From: Acidobacteriota bacterium
GTDB lineage: Bacteria; Acidobacteriota; Vicinamibacteria; Vicinamibacterales; CAVVIG01
Assembly (NCBI GenBank): GCA_003222455.1
Contig: QHWF01000126.1
Span: 1-14,335, forward strand
Direction: 5' to 3'
DNA length: 14,335 bases
Shown: positions 13,482-14,335 of the stretch, piece after piece
Layout of the letters: each line of letters begins with the position of its first letter
How positions within the stretch are numbered: the stretch's first letter is position 1
Notes under the pieces: model-generated
The model's database searches: none
What the model was told of the DNA's origin: nothing
Seen by the model: only the letters and a program-made list of their open reading frames with translations
Translations under genes and position numbers: made by a program

Positions 13482-13506
13482 CGGCTCACCTGTCCTGCGT
13501 GAGCCG
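13482..13506. promoter_or_regulatory. Hairpin upstream of the sensor gene
   Basis: CGGCTCAC (13482-13489) and GTGAGCCG (13499-13506) are a perfect 8-bp inverted repeat with a 9-nt spacer, 21 bp before the ATG at 13528. It could be an operator-type dyad or an RNA hairpin; nothing in the sequence decides. Confidence 0.4.
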
Positions 13507-13513
13507 AAAGTGT

Positions 13514-13519
13514 TACCGT
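13514..13519 (+). promoter_or_regulatory. Candidate -10 of the sensor gene, leaderless spacing
   Basis: TACCGT ends 8 nt before the ATG at 13528; no Shine-Dalgarno precedes that ATG. The -35 region overlaps the hairpin at 13482-13506. Confidence 0.3.
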
Positions 13520-13527
13520 GACGCAGA

Positions 13528-14335
13528 ATGTTCATGAAAAACCCCAATATGGCTTCTGCTGAGTGGGACCGGCTTCGGACTCACGCTCTTGCTCTACTGT
13601 TTGTAACAGCGGCGGTTGCGGCGAAAGTCTTCCTTGGTATCACCGCTGAGTCGGCGACGTTCGTTCTCTCGGGCGCCGCCGTTGTCTTCAGCACGGCAAC
13701 AGGCGGGCTGCCGGCGGGTGTCGTCGCCACTCTGGCCGCCGTCGTGCTGGCGCGCGCCATCAACCACGCCTCTCCCGTGGTCAGCGGATTGTTCGCGCTG
13801 GAAGGCTTCCTGATTTCGGTGGTAGTCATTCGTCTTTCCGCGGTCGCTGAGGAATATGCGCAGGAAGTCGACGCGGCCGAGGCGCGTATTCGAGAGCTGA
13901 AAACGCTCGAACGACACGCGCGGGCGATCGACATCGCGTGCGAGCGGCTCGAGCACGTACCGAACGACTACGCTGTCGTCATTCTCGATCCACGGGGCCG
14001 GATCACCGAATGGAGAGCAGGCGCGCAGCGGCAGTTCGGCTGGCGGCCGGATGACGTGGTGGGAACGAGTGGCTCGCGATTGTTCGCTCTCGATTCGGAC
14101 GACGAAGGATTCGCGCAGCTGCTAGCGCGGGCAAAGGCGAGCGGCATCGCGCGCTGGAACGGACGACAGCACCGGGCGGACGGGACCGAGTTCGAAGCGC
14201 AGGTCGACATCCAGCCGTTCGTTGAGCCCGGATGCGATGGGTTCACGATCCTCATTCACGATCGCACGCGCGAACAGGAATGGCAGGCGTTCACCGCCTC
14301 CACGGTAGACGCGCAGGTCGCGCTGCGCGAAGAGG
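13528..14335 (+). CDS. Membrane sensor protein with PAS domain, probable histidine kinase; cut at right edge
   Basis: The frame opens just after a TGA at 13519 and runs off the window, giving 269 residues. Residues about 19-100 form four hydrophobic helices (starting HALALLFVTAAVAA, ending FLISVVVIRLSAVA) with very short loops, like the membrane sensor blocks of KdpD-type kinases. A predicted coiled coil follows (about 100-140, EEYAQEVDAAEARIRELKTL). A PAS domain covers about 141-255: YAVVILDPRGRITEW, GAQRQFGWRPDDVVG, HRADGTEFEA and FTILIHDRTREQE are its standard landmarks. PAS domains sense small ligands, redox state or light and pass the signal to an output domain, which is not visible here; kinase is the most likely, but a diguanylate cyclase is possible. 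ATG 13528 is the first start in frame; ATGs at 13534 and 13549 are alternatives. It is divergent from the AAA-SPOR operon. Confidence 0.8.
   Translation, partial: MFMKNPNMASAEWDRLRTHALALLFVTAAVAAKVFLGITAESATFVLSGAAVVFSTATGGLPAGVVATLAAVVLARAINHASPVVSGLFALEGFLISVVVIRLSAVAEEYAQEVDAAEARIRELKTLERHARAIDIACERLEHVPNDYAVVILDPRGRITEWRAGAQRQFGWRPDDVVGTSGSRLFALDSDDEGFAQLLARAKASGIARWNGRQHRADGTEFEAQVDIQPFVEPGCDGFTILIHDRTREQEWQAFTASTVDAQVALREE

Overview
The window is GC-rich, densely coding bacterial chromosome. The gene types fit a soil or sediment heterotroph: P1-type (DmpA-like) peptidases, a PIG-V-like mannosyltransferase, an ExeA/DamX-like AAA-SPOR protein, and many intergenic palindromes built from short units. 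I would guess Acidobacteriota, perhaps the Vicinamibacteria, but that rests on impression and not on any marker gene. There is no phage, plasmid, transposase, CRISPR or RNA gene that I can see.

Left part (1-6135), peptide and amino-acid breakdown. Two exported P1-family peptidase paralogues lie in tandem on the minus strand; the first is cut by the window edge. Divergent from them, across a gap of only 32 bp, are an M20 deacylase/dipeptidase, an M28 aminopeptidase and a class-III aminotransferase, all on the plus strand. Together they could take peptides to amino acids and then to keto acids, but no shared pathway is proven. Middle (6312-7943): a minus-strand secreted glucose/sorbosone dehydrogenase-type beta-propeller, convergent with the aminotransferase.

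Right part (8201-13176), a minus-strand cell-surface block. In transcription order it holds an inner-membrane AAA ATPase with a C-terminal SPOR domain, a PIG-V-like mannosyltransferase 28 bp downstream, a polytopic GT-C-like membrane protein after a hairpin-filled gap, and a possible 37-residue membrane peptide. Divergent from this block, a membrane sensor with a PAS domain (13528 onward) runs off the right end.

Two features stand out beyond the genes. First, nearly every intergenic gap holds one or more palindromic repeats: hairpins of 8-11-nt CRAAG-core units at several loci, a GGAGCGTGT hairpin present twice in opposite orientation, a GGTTTGAGGCGAG element present twice, and a double hairpin inserted in frame inside a P1 peptidase gene. 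Second, six genes without a convincingly placed Shine-Dalgarno sequence have a -10-like hexamer 6-8 nt before the chosen start codon, which suggests leaderless transcription.
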